DNA of 37,594 nt from Candidatus Aenigmatarchaeota archaeon (lineage in GTDB: Archaea; Aenigmatarchaeota; Aenigmatarchaeia; CG10238-14). Position numbers and translations under genes: made by a program. Position 1 is the first letter of the stretch. Each line of letters begins with the position of its first letter. Below are positions 1 to 9,600 of the stretch, piece by piece. The notes beneath the pieces are model-generated. The model saw nothing but the letters and a program-made list of their open reading frames with translations. It was not told the DNA's origin and did not search any database. The stretch spans positions 1 through 37,594 of the forward strand of contig JAOAJH010000007.1 in assembly GCA_026414305.1 (NCBI GenBank), read 5' to 3'.

Positions 1-564
1 TATTATACTGCAAACATAAGACTGACAAATCCATCCCCTTATGAGATTCAAGCCAAAGTGTATTTTGATTGTAAGGACTGTACAACAGATGTGAAAATAT
101 TTGGTGCAAAAATAGGCGAAAAGACAATAGATTATAGGTCATTTTTCACTTTAGAAAAGGATGACGTTAAAATAGCGCCATTTGTAACAGGAAACGATGG
201 CCCTGCTATAAAGCTTACATTTTCACCAAAATTTATTCTAAAAAATTACCTTAGAATATACACACCTGACTTTATCAATTTTTTCATAAAAATTGTAAAC
301 AAAAATTATAAAAACAGTTTTGTCATTCCTTATTACTCTTTGTTTATAGGAGAAAAGAGTTTCAGAGGCCTGATTGTTGCTGATGTTTATGCTTCCAGTT
401 TTGGTTACATGGGTGTAACACCATCTGTTGGATCAACAATAGAAATACATGCAACAGGAATGCCTGTTCTAAGCTTTGTCTTTCTTCTTGTTCTTCTTGT
501 TCTTCTTGTCTATTTTTCTTATACCAAAATAAAAAGCTATAAGAAAGACAAGCACAAAAAATAG
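1..564 (+). CDS. Surface protein with C-terminal membrane anchor and Lys-rich tail (5' end outside window)
   Basis: The reading frame is open from the first base, so the true start lies upstream and about 187 codons are visible. The visible part is a beta-rich, presumably extracytoplasmic region with a CxxC (CKDC) near its start. It is followed by a very hydrophobic Leu/Val/Phe membrane segment and a short Lys-rich tail (KSYKKDKHKK). This layout predicts a single-pass protein with the bulk outside the cell. The minus-strand gene ending at 469 has the same layout, and the two share 96 bp of antisense coding sequence exactly over both membrane anchors. I do not recognise a family. A role in the cell surface is inferred from topology and from the surface genes that follow. 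Confidence 0.75.
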   Translation, partial: YYTANIRLTNPSPYEIQAKVYFDCKDCTTDVKIFGAKIGEKTIDYRSFFTLEKDDVKIAPFVTGNDGPAIKLTFSPKFILKNYLRIYTPDFINFFIKIVNKNYKNSFVIPYYSLFIGEKSFRGLIVADVYASSFGYMGVTPSVGSTIEIHATGMPVLSFVFLLVLLVLLVYFSYTKIKSYKKDKHKK

Positions 565-1011
565 CTTTGAAAAATTAAGACCAACAAGCTTGACATTTAT
601 GTTTGACGTGACTATTATCGACGTAGGTTCGTCTGTTTTCACATAAACTTTGCATTTCATATAATTTTCACCAGTAGTGACGCTGTATTTTGTAACCCCT
701 TTATTTTCAAAAAAAACAGGATTTTTTACAGTCAAAAGTATAGGCTTCGCATCTGTAACATTTGTATTTTTTTCGACGGTCATTCTTTTTGGGTGCACAT
801 AAACATTTTCATAATACTTGTCACCCATTTTGCAGCTTACATTTATGTCTACATTTACATCCTTCTCGGACGGGTTGAACACATAAATATTTGTTTTGAA
901 TGTTTTGAACGGCTGTATGGTTACAGACTCGTTAACAGGAAATATTCCTATACTTGACGAAGATACGATTGGAATCATCAAAAACAATGCAATTATGAAT
1001 TTAGCATTCAT
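469..1011 (-). CDS. Small secreted Ig-like membrane-anchored protein with Lys-rich tail
   Basis: The protein starts with a typical signal peptide (MNAKFIIALFLMIPIVSSSS). A single beta-sandwich-like domain of about 110 residues follows, resembling archaeal proteins with NPCBM/NEW3-type folds (for example NIYVFNPSEKDVNV). Next come one membrane helix and a strongly basic tail (KKNKKNKKKDK). I chose ATG at 1011 over the in-frame GTG at 1023 because a GGTG Shine-Dalgarno lies nine bases before the ATG. The gene overlaps the end of the upstream 198-residue gene by 11 bp, so the two are probably cotranscribed. Its 3' end overlaps the opposing gene by 96 bp. The exact function is unknown. A surface role is inferred. 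Confidence 0.75.
   Translation of the reverse strand: MNAKFIIALFLMIPIVSSSSIGIFPVNESVTIQPFKTFKTNIYVFNPSEKDVNVDINVSCKMGDKYYENVYVHPKRMTVEKNTNVTDAKPILLTVKNPVFFENKGVTKYSVTTGENYMKCKVYVKTDEPTSIIVTSNINVKLVGLNFSKLFFVLVFLIAFYFGIRKIDKKNKKNKKKDKA
482..508. repeat. Three perfect tandem copies of a 9-bp unit (TTCTTCTTG)
   Basis: Copies lie at 482-490, 491-499 and 500-508. The array is in frame with both overlapping genes. On the plus strand each unit reads Leu/Phe-Leu-Val inside the membrane helix of the first gene. On the minus strand it reads Lys-Lys-Asn inside the basic tail of the opposing gene. A change of one unit would lengthen or shorten both proteins by three residues. Confidence 0.9.
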
Positions 1012-1597
1012 TGTCCACAACACCTATTATCTGATAAGTTGTGTTAAAGATGTAAGGCGGCGAATTTGGCGGTACGTCGAGCCAATATCTGAAATATATA
1101 GTCTTTGGTACATCAGAATTTTGGATTATTTTATTTTGATTGTCAAAACCTATAACAAATGGTATTGAGTTTGAAATCGATGGATTGTTTAGATCGTTTG
1201 TTTCTGATTTGCTCCACTTTGCATTGTTTATGTTTATCAAATAGTTGTCAATACCTATACATCCAGGATTTGAGCATAAATGGTTTGTTGCGCCATGACA
1301 TACGCTTATTTCAGCTCCTTGAATGTAAGCATAAACCCAGTATTCGGTTTTGCCATTGCTATTATTATAATTCCAAACAGCGTTATTATTTGTTGTTCCA
1401 GAAACTAACATATACTGTACATTTTGGTTTGCTCCAGTAGAATTTGTAAAAAGTATACCTTTTGACAGTTCAGCGCTCGTTTGTATGTAATAATATATCG
1501 AGTTTTGTAATGATGTATTCATAACAAAATCTGTTGATTCGTTTGCTTTAAACAAAATTACAAGCAAAACAAAAAAAATCAGAATTTTTTTCAGCAC
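1001..1597 (-). CDS. Secreted protein made of a four-Cys C-terminal module, ending on Cys
   Basis: A signal peptide (MLKKILIFFVLLVILFKANE) is followed by a single domain from about residue 42 to the end. It can be aligned by eye with residues 648-802 of the 802-residue protein at 11496-13904. Shared points are LSxGIxFT near the start, a WNYN segment, a C-x7/8-C-x4-C cluster (CHGATNHLCSNPGC here), an FRYWLDVP segment, YxFNTTY, and a final residue that is cysteine (VVDNEC). There is no membrane anchor. The four cysteines could form two disulfides, one through the C-terminal residue. The start is GTG, with GGTGAT just upstream at 1601-1606. It is divergent from the surface operon at 1665, and the next gene overlaps its end. 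I know no named family for this module. Confidence 0.8.
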   Translation of the reverse strand: MLKKILIFFVLLVILFKANESTDFVMNTSLQNSIYYYIQTSAELSKGILFTNSTGANQNVQYMLVSGTTNNNAVWNYNNSNGKTEYWVYAYIQGAEISVCHGATNHLCSNPGCIGIDNYLININNAKWSKSETNDLNNPSISNSIPFVIGFDNQNKIIQNSDVPKTIYFRYWLDVPPNSPPYIFNTTYQIIGVVDNEC

Positions 1598-1630
1598 AAA
1601 ATCACCACATCATATAATTAATTGAAACAT

Positions 1631-1641
1631 AATTTAATATT
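1631..1641 (+). promoter_or_regulatory. TATA box of the surface-protein operon
   Basis: AATTTAATATT is centred about 28 bp before the ATG at 1665. This predicts transcription starting at or next to the start codon, that is, a leaderless mRNA. The 67-bp divergent gap also serves the minus-strand gene starting at 1597. Confidence 0.5.
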
Positions 1642-1664
1642 AATTTCCAAAACATAGATTAATT

Positions 1665-3647
1665 ATGAGATTGTTTTGTTTGTTGGCGTTATTGATATTC
1701 ATAAATTCAGTTCAAGCCGCATCGTCAGTTATGAATTCAAGTGTTGGTTTGTTTCCAAACATTTTAATTGATGCAAGGCCTTCAAGTAGTTCATATTGCC
1801 CTGGAGATGTAATAAACATAACAAACAATGTCACTAACATAGGCAACAATCAGACTGTTTTTAGACTTGATCAAAAAATATTTGATCAGTATTCTGTTCT
1901 TTACACAAACGAGACTTGGTATAACCAACAGATATTGCCGATGCAGCAGAATTTTTACTATATGACAAAGTTGGTCGGAGACAATGAAATTGCGGGAATG
2001 TACACCGTAATTACAAATTTAACCTCTCCTATAAATTCAACATTACATGAAACAAACTTTAGAATAAAACAAAAGTATGGAACTCTTGTGTCATCCCCAT
2101 CTTTTATAGAAAAAACTGTTTTTCCAGGCGACTTTATCGTGGAAGATCTCTATTTATGGCTTTTGTTTCCGTGTTATGGCACAAATGTCAGGTTAAATGT
2201 CACAGGTGATATTTCAAATTGGGTTTATTTTTCAGCAAACCCAGTTTATCTTTCTCCTGAAACTTGGAACTATACAAGAATAGGTGTATTCATAGACTTG
2301 CCTTGGAATACAATACCGAGAGATTACACTGGTTATATAATTGCTGAAATAAAGAATGAAGTAACCATGTACATACCAGTCACCATACATGTACAGACGA
2401 CCGCTATATTTGACGTTCAAACAGAAGTCATCTCACAACATAAAGAAGTGTGTCAAGGTAGCGATGTCACGGCCAAGGTAAATTTACTGAAAGTTTTCCC
2501 ACCAGAGCCAATAGACGTAAACATGACATATATAATAGAATATGCAGGAAACAAATATTCTGAAAGAAGAGAAACCATTGCTGTTTTAGATACTTTGGAA
2601 AAGTTTGTTACTTTGAAATTACCTTTAAACTCTCCCGAAGGAATTTACACTTTTTACAGCATTTTGGATGTTTCAACCTCAAACTGGGCTGTGAATATTT
2701 CATCGTCTGACACTTTTAATGTTGTGCTTTGTCAGCAACCACCACCTGTTGCAGGCGGAACACCAGGCGGCGGCCAGTCTTTTCCTTTGGAAGAAAAAAA
2801 GGAAATTTTCCTGAATGTTTCAAGATATAAAATAACAGGGATAGTTGGAAATTTGTCATCTTTCTTTGTAACAGTAAAGAACAATGGTATGCAAGATGTC
2901 ACAAACATAAAACTCCAGATTGACGGGATTCCTCTTGAATGGATAACAGTATCTCCATACAAAGTTGATAAAATAGACAAAGGACAAAGCGCCGACTTTG
3001 TTGTTTTTATAAAAACGCCTTTAGATGCAAAAACAGGTGTCTATCCATTTTCAATAAAAGCCAAAAACTCAGTTGAAAGCAACAAAGAAAATTTAGTTTT
3101 CCTGCTTTCACAAGATGAAAAAAGCCTGACAGAGCTTCTTTTTCAAGAATCAGAGAAATACAGACAAAATGCAAACAGGACGCTTGGTATGAATTGTATT
3201 GATTTATCAGAGTTAAAGGTAAAGTTTCAAGAATCAGAGAAAATAAGAGAGCTTGCAATAGATGCTATGTTAAAGGGTGAATACAAAAAATCACAGGAGT
3301 TTTTCCTGAAAATAATCTCAGATTACGAGTCCATAAATTTAAAAGCCAATTTGTTGATGAAGGAAAGACTTTTGGGCCTCAATATGATAAAAATATTTCC
3401 ATTTGCATCTTCGATAACAGAGGCTAGAGACATGGCTGAGATTAACATGAAAGAAAACCAGTATGAATATTTCTGTGAAAATGTAAATAAAATAGCCAAA
3501 TACAACTCCTATTCTCTTGCAGAAATAATATTTTTATCAATCATTTTAATTTTATCTGCTTGGTTTGGTTATTCTAGATACAAGAAGATGAAAGAGAGAA
3601 GATTTGAGGAAAAACTGAAAGACATAAAACAAAGGCTTGGCTACTAA
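1665..3647 (+). CDS. Single-pass surface protein with NEW3-like domain and helical stalk
   Basis: A signal peptide covers residues 1-18 (cleavage after VQA). Several beta-sandwich-like repeats with many N-glycosylation sequons follow to about residue 355. A Pro/Gly-rich linker (PPPVAGGTPGGG) comes next, then an NPCBM-associated NEW3-like domain at about 375-470, including TVKNNGMQDVTNIKLQIDG. Residues 475-612 form a helical region with two copies of FQESEK, looking like a stalk next to the membrane. One membrane helix lies at about 615-635 with a basic cytoplasmic end. The family resemblance of the NEW3-like part is by eye. The gene is first in the plus-strand operon, 40 bp before the giant ATPase gene, so the two proteins are likely partners at the cell surface. 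No enzymatic motif is visible. Confidence 0.8.
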   Translation: MRLFCLLALLIFINSVQAASSVMNSSVGLFPNILIDARPSSSSYCPGDVINITNNVTNIGNNQTVFRLDQKIFDQYSVLYTNETWYNQQILPMQQNFYYMTKLVGDNEIAGMYTVITNLTSPINSTLHETNFRIKQKYGTLVSSPSFIEKTVFPGDFIVEDLYLWLLFPCYGTNVRLNVTGDISNWVYFSANPVYLSPETWNYTRIGVFIDLPWNTIPRDYTGYIIAEIKNEVTMYIPVTIHVQTTAIFDVQTEVISQHKEVCQGSDVTAKVNLLKVFPPEPIDVNMTYIIEYAGNKYSERRETIAVLDTLEKFVTLKLPLNSPEGIYTFYSILDVSTSNWAVNISSSDTFNVVLCQQPPPVAGGTPGGGQSFPLEEKKEIFLNVSRYKITGIVGNLSSFFVTVKNNGMQDVTNIKLQIDGIPLEWITVSPYKVDKIDKGQSADFVVFIKTPLDAKTGVYPFSIKAKNSVESNKENLVFLLSQDEKSLTELLFQESEKYRQNANRTLGMNCIDLSELKVKFQESEKIRELAIDAMLKGEYKKSQEFFLKIISDYESINLKANLLMKERLLGLNMIKIFPFASSITEARDMAEINMKENQYEYFCENVNKIAKYNSYSLAEIIFLSIILILSAWFGYSRYKKMKERRFEEKLKDIKQRLGY

Positions 3648-3660
3648 AGAAAACCTAATA

Positions 3661-3671
3661 TTAATTAAAAT
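3661..3671 (+). promoter_or_regulatory. Possible TATA box before the giant ATPase gene
   Basis: An A/T-only stretch (TTAATTAAAAT) is centred about 23 bp before the ATG at 3688, in a 40-bp gap downstream of the previous gene. A second A/T stretch, TATATAAATA, lies closer to the ATG. Either could give a leaderless internal transcript, but the AT-richness of the region limits confidence. Confidence 0.3.
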
Positions 3672-3687
3672 ATATAAATATTAGATT

Positions 3688-6600
3688 ATGAAGAATCGTT
3701 CGATTTACTTATTGTTATTGCTATTTATTCTATTTATTTCAATAGCCAGTTCAATTCAGCAGCAAAGCTACATTTTGGATTTGGAAAATACAGTTTTCAA
3801 TTTTTCAACTTATGTTTTCAATGACAGCTCTATTAGCGTCGAGTTGACATTCAACGATAGCGATCATAGAGTAGCATGGATCAATATACCAAAAAACTCT
3901 TCTATAATTGACTCGCGAATTTATTTCCAAGGCTTGATGAAGCCTTTGGCTGCAACAACAAAAGAGCAAATAATAGATCTTAAAGTAGCAAACATAAACA
4001 GCAACATTGATTGGGATGAGATTGTAATAGGGACTACAGGTTCGCCGCATAATATAAGACTTCTCAATGCTTCTGGCTATCAAATATGGAATTATAGCAT
4101 AGACACAGATGTCTCTTCAGTGTCTTTTGGAAATCTTCACAGCAATGCTGGCAAAGAGATAGTTGCTGGCTCAGGTTCACTGTTGTTTTTGTTCAATTCC
4201 ATGGGCAGTCAGCTGCAAAACAAAACAATGAGCACTATAAATGATATTGAAATAGGCGACGTTGTGCCAGGCGGTTTTGATGAAATTGCTATAGCAGCAG
4301 CAGATAACAGAGTCTATCTTTTGTCAAATGATCTTTCTGAACTTTGGAACTATTCATCTTCAATTCAATTCAAGGGTGTTGGTATAGGTGAATTGGATTC
4401 AATTAGTGGTAAAGAAGTGATAGCATCCAGCGGCTCAATTTTGTTTTTGCTTAGCTCAAATGGAAACTTGATAAGCACGAAAGACTTGGGATTTTTGATA
4501 AATGATGTTGACGCATACAACATAGACAATTTTGGATATGATGAAATAGCTGCTGTGACGGACAATGGCACTCTATATGTTTTGGATAATAGTTTAAACG
4601 TGCTTTGGTCATACTCAATCGGTTCTAAAATAGATAGTGTTAAAATAGGCGAGGTCACTACAGAATACTCAGGCAATGAGATAGTGATAGGCAGCTATGA
4701 TGATAATGTTTATGTAATAAGTTCGACCGGAGGCCTTGTTTGGAAATACAAAACAGAAAATGATGTTAAAGGTGTTGGCATAGGAAATCTTACTTCAGAT
4801 CCAGGAAACGAGGTAGTAGCTGGCACTCAAATTCCAGCAAGCCATACGCTGCACATACTTAATTTTGAATACTTTCCTACAGACGTTACACTAGATATAG
4901 GCAACGATGGTGATGTAGATTGGTTTTATCCAAACAAATTTAGAACATCAGCTAACATAACAAACAATACTGAAATTCAAAATTTCTTGAATATTTGCAC
5001 ACCTGATATATCAGGATATTGTCAATTAGGGTTGAACTTCAGCTCAAGCTTCCCAGGTGTTTTGAAAATAGAATCTATAAATCTAACATATGTATACAAC
5101 GCTACAAATCTGCTCCAAGTTTCTACAGTTTCAGAATGGTCTAGAACAAACAATGTTAGGGCAAATGAAAGCGTTGGAAATCAAGTTAAAAGAATAAACT
5201 TTGGAAAGCCGACACAAGACATTCAATTTAAATACATAAAAGTCTCACCTTCAGCGACTTTGTGTGATTTCAACGGAACAAGATATAATACAATTGTTTT
5301 GGGTGGTGTAAAGGTTTGTGACATTTCATCATCACCAAAAACCATTTTTTCTTCACAAAATTCTAGTTCTGACGCCATTTGGGACAATACAATGTCATCT
5401 TATGTTCCCATATTTTACAATGAAACAAACGGAGTTGCTTATGGTGGATTTTGGAGAAAGAACATGACTGTTTGGAATTCAACTTCTCAAGTTTTTACAA
5501 ACATCATATTAAATACAACCCTTGATGAATCTTATATAACAGGGAATTCCAAATTAAGAGTGGAATGGTTTAACAATGGCACACTATATGACATAACTCC
5601 TGTACAATCTCAAACAAACTGCTTGACAAACCCAACATATAGTGAAATTATTTTAGGCGATTACACATTTTTTGTTTGCAAACAAGATACAAATTCAAAT
5701 GGGAAAATAGATTTTTTCATATGGAAACAACCTGACACGAACAGGACACACACATTTTACGAAGTTTCAGGCTCTGCAAACAATCCACCTCAAATAAACA
5801 GCGTGCAAATATCAGCAAATAATTTTTGGGGGAGAAATTTTAGCATAACAGTTAATGTAAGCGATAATGAAGGAAACAACATATCTGTTATACCTTGCTT
5901 AAACTTCACAAAAACATTTAATTTAACTCAAGTAAATCTTTCACAGCTTACATGGCAATGTTTTGATGAAAAGAACTCTACATCAGAAACAACAATTGGC
6001 GAAGAGATTACTTTCACCCTATCTTCAAATTCAACATGGGTAGGCAATAACATACTTACTTTTATGTTGAGGGACTTTGATGGCGAAACTGTTTATCACG
6101 ACTATGAGTACTATGGCTTGTATTTTGGTCCAAATGTGACAAGGCATACAACAAACATTTTGCCTGTGCAGCAACCTTCAGAAGTTAATAGATCCCAAAG
6201 TACAATCTTAAGCGTTTATGCCAATGACACAAGCGATAATTTGCCATCCCCAAATGCTAGATGCGTTTTTTGGGTTAGCCTAAATAATACTTCATGGGAT
6301 TCTGGTTATGTTACAACATCAAACTCATCCGGCTATTGCAGCTATTTGTTTACTCCAAACTCAAGCTACACTCCTGGTTTGAGGTGGTGGAAGGCAGGTG
6401 TTTTAAATGATCAAATTTACAATGACAGCACAAGTTCCAATTTTTCAATTTCTGTTTATGGAAAAATGAGCATAAATTTCACTCAAGAAACTTACAACTT
6501 CAACATCACAAGAAACAGACCAAATATATTGAGAGCAAGAATTTACGACGAATATGGCCAAACAATAAATCAAACAGGCCAGCAGTGCGTATTTTCAATC

Positions 6601-9600
6601 AACCAAACTCAAATCGGAACAAACGTCACATCATCTGGTTTTTGTCTAATTAACTTTCAACCATCTTGCAGCTATGATTTGGGCTTGTATATTCTAAATG
6701 CTTCTGTGTCAAGCAGCACAAATCCATATTATCATTTAAATCAATCAGAGCACGCAGCCCAGAGCTATTTGAAAGAAAACATAAATAGCTCTATAATTTC
6801 ACCATTATCAACACAAATATTTCACAAAGGCCAACAGATGAATGTATCCTCTTACATAATAGATTCTTGCGGCGTCCCTCAACATTCATATACATCAACG
6901 TGGATTTTCAACTGTTCCTCAATATATCCGCCAAACCCTTACAACACGACAATAGGTACTAATATATCATCAGTTGTTCAGTGCAATCCAGGAATCTTGT
7001 ATCTTTCAAACAGAATTTCAGGAGATCTTTACAATCAACAAACATCATCTATCAGCTTAGACGTTTATGGATGGTCAAAAGTAAAAATGATACAGCCAAC
7101 AAACGGCACATACAACAGAACAGAAACAAACAGAATAATAAACATAACATGCGAAGTCACTGATTCAAACAACACAGCGATAAAGCTGGATCCCTACAAT
7201 GTTGATATATTGTACAGGTATGAAGGTGGCGATTTTGTTAGGCTTACAAATATGAACACTGTTTCTCCAACAGGCACTGTAAACTACATTTGGAACATAT
7301 CTTCAAATCAAACAGTTCCCGAAGGACTTTACACAATAATGTGCAATATAACAGATCAAAATCTTGACATGAATAGAAAATACAATGCTTCACAAAAAGA
7401 GGATTATACAGACATAGTCATAATTGAAAAGGACACAACTCCGCCTAAAATTGTCAGCTTAAGAATAAATTCCACTCTTAAAGGCGGCAACACATCAATT
7501 CAAGCAAACATAACAGACTGGTATGGTGTCAGCCGTGTGTGGATGGATGTTTATTATCCAAATCAGACTTTTAACAGATTTTATTTGATAAATCAGACAG
7601 CTGATACAAAACAAACAATATGGTATTACAATTTTTCAAACATGCAGCTGCTCGGTGATTATGACATTTACGTTTATGCGAATGACACGTCAAACTACAC
7701 TTCATCAAATCACACGTGGTTTGAAGTTTATGAAACAATACAGCTTTACGCAGAGACAAATTATCCTTTGAGATATACAATGTATAGGCCTGGAACGAGA
7801 TTTATTATACACAACTATACAAATCCTGCTGGACAGCAAAATTTAACATTACATCAAAGAAATTATGATTTTGTCGCGCAAATACAAGATGATGCTGCGC
7901 AAATGCATGAAATAATTTTCAATGATTTGAATTCAACGCTCACATCAAAGCAGCAGTTTGGTTCTGTTACAAACATAACAAACCCACTAAATATTTCAAC
8001 AATACCTCTGATAATTTTGAATCCGCCTGTGCCATGGAGACATGAAATAGCAGGTGTTTACATTTCATCAAGCTTTGCATATTCAAACCTGACGGTTTCT
8101 TTTGACTATTCAAAGAAAATCGGTGAAATAGACTATGCACCTGCTTTAGTAATATACAAATGCTCTAACTGGACAGGCCAATGCAATTCCGAATGGCAGC
8201 AGCTTAATACAACAATAAACACAACTTCTTATAGAGCATATACAATTCAAAACAGCACGTCGGCCTATTATCTTTTTGAGGCAGAAATATGCGGCAACGG
8301 CATATGCGGCACAGGCGAATCTTGCGTAAATTGCATTTCTGATTGTGGTGAATGCTCTACTGGCGGATCAACAGGTCAGGCAGCAGGCGCGCCTTCTTCT
8401 GGATCAGGCAGCTCAGGCTATAGAGAGGTTTGCGGCAATGGTATATGCGATCCAAATGAAAACGCATTCAGCTGCCCGCAAGACTGCTCAAGTTTCTTCA
8501 GCGTAAAAACAAACTTAACTCAAGATTATGTGAATCCAGGCAGCAGAAAAACATATTCATTGTGGCTGTCAAACATGATGTCTCAGTCAATACAAGCAGA
8601 AATAATTATAAACGGCCCTGTTTCAAACATACTGTCTTTGAATCAAAAATCAGTTTTAGTGGAATCGCTAAAAGAAGTTGAAATACCAATACAACTTTCT
8701 GTACCAGAAAACATTCAAGTTGGAACTTATACAGGAGAAATAATAGTGTCAAGCGGAAGAAGGGAAAGATTGCCTGTCACAATATTTGTCACAAAAGATA
8801 CATCTGAACTCCAAATGAGCTTGAAAACATTGACAAAAACATTAAAGCCTAACGAAACTCTTGTTTTTGAGCTTAACTTTTTCAGCTTAACCCAAAAAAA
8901 GGAGATGAATACAGAGATAGTTTACACAATACAAAAGATGAAAGGCAATGAAATAATTTATCAGGAAATTGAGAATGCTTTTGTGTCGACTCCGCATCAC
9001 ATAATAAAATATATTCACTTGCCTGAAAACATAACATCAGGGAAATATTATGTCATGGTAAATGCAACTTACGATGGCGGCAAACTTTCTTCTGTAGACA
9101 GCTTTGATGTATCTTCCCCATTCCTCACAGCATCCACTGTCAGATATATTTTGATAGCAACAGCTTTTGTGCTGCTGTCTATAATAGGATTTATAGTTAT
9201 AAGAAAATACAGCGAATGGAAGAAATCAAAACTAAGATACATATTCCCTGTAAACTTTAATCTTCTTCCAAAAGGCGATCTAAGTCTTGGCAAAATAGCA
9301 GAAACAAACATCAAGGCAACGTTTGCTTCAGGTGACATAACAACTCACATTATAGTTGCAGGGTCAACCGGCGCAGGCAAGTCAGTTTCAGCAAGCATAT
9401 TTGCAGAAGAACTGCTTGAAAAGAAAATACCAGTTGTTGTTTTCGACCCAACAGCGCAATGGACTGGTTTTGTCAAGCCATGCAAAGATGAGAATGTTTT
9501 GAAATATTACAAAAATCATGGCTTGACTGTTGACAATACAAAATCCTATCCAGGAAACATATATGAAATGACAGATCCCAAAGCAAAAATAGATTTCAAA

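Noticed and set aside
1159-1440. 93-codon plus-strand frame opposite the 198-residue gene
   Set aside because: It lies fully antisense to a gene with signal peptide and a module shared with another protein; its Leu/Cys-rich product has no features.
3955-4860. The propeller as a PQQ-dependent dehydrogenase
   Set aside because: The repeats lack enzyme active-site context and are part of a larger surface protein; a structural propeller is the better reading.
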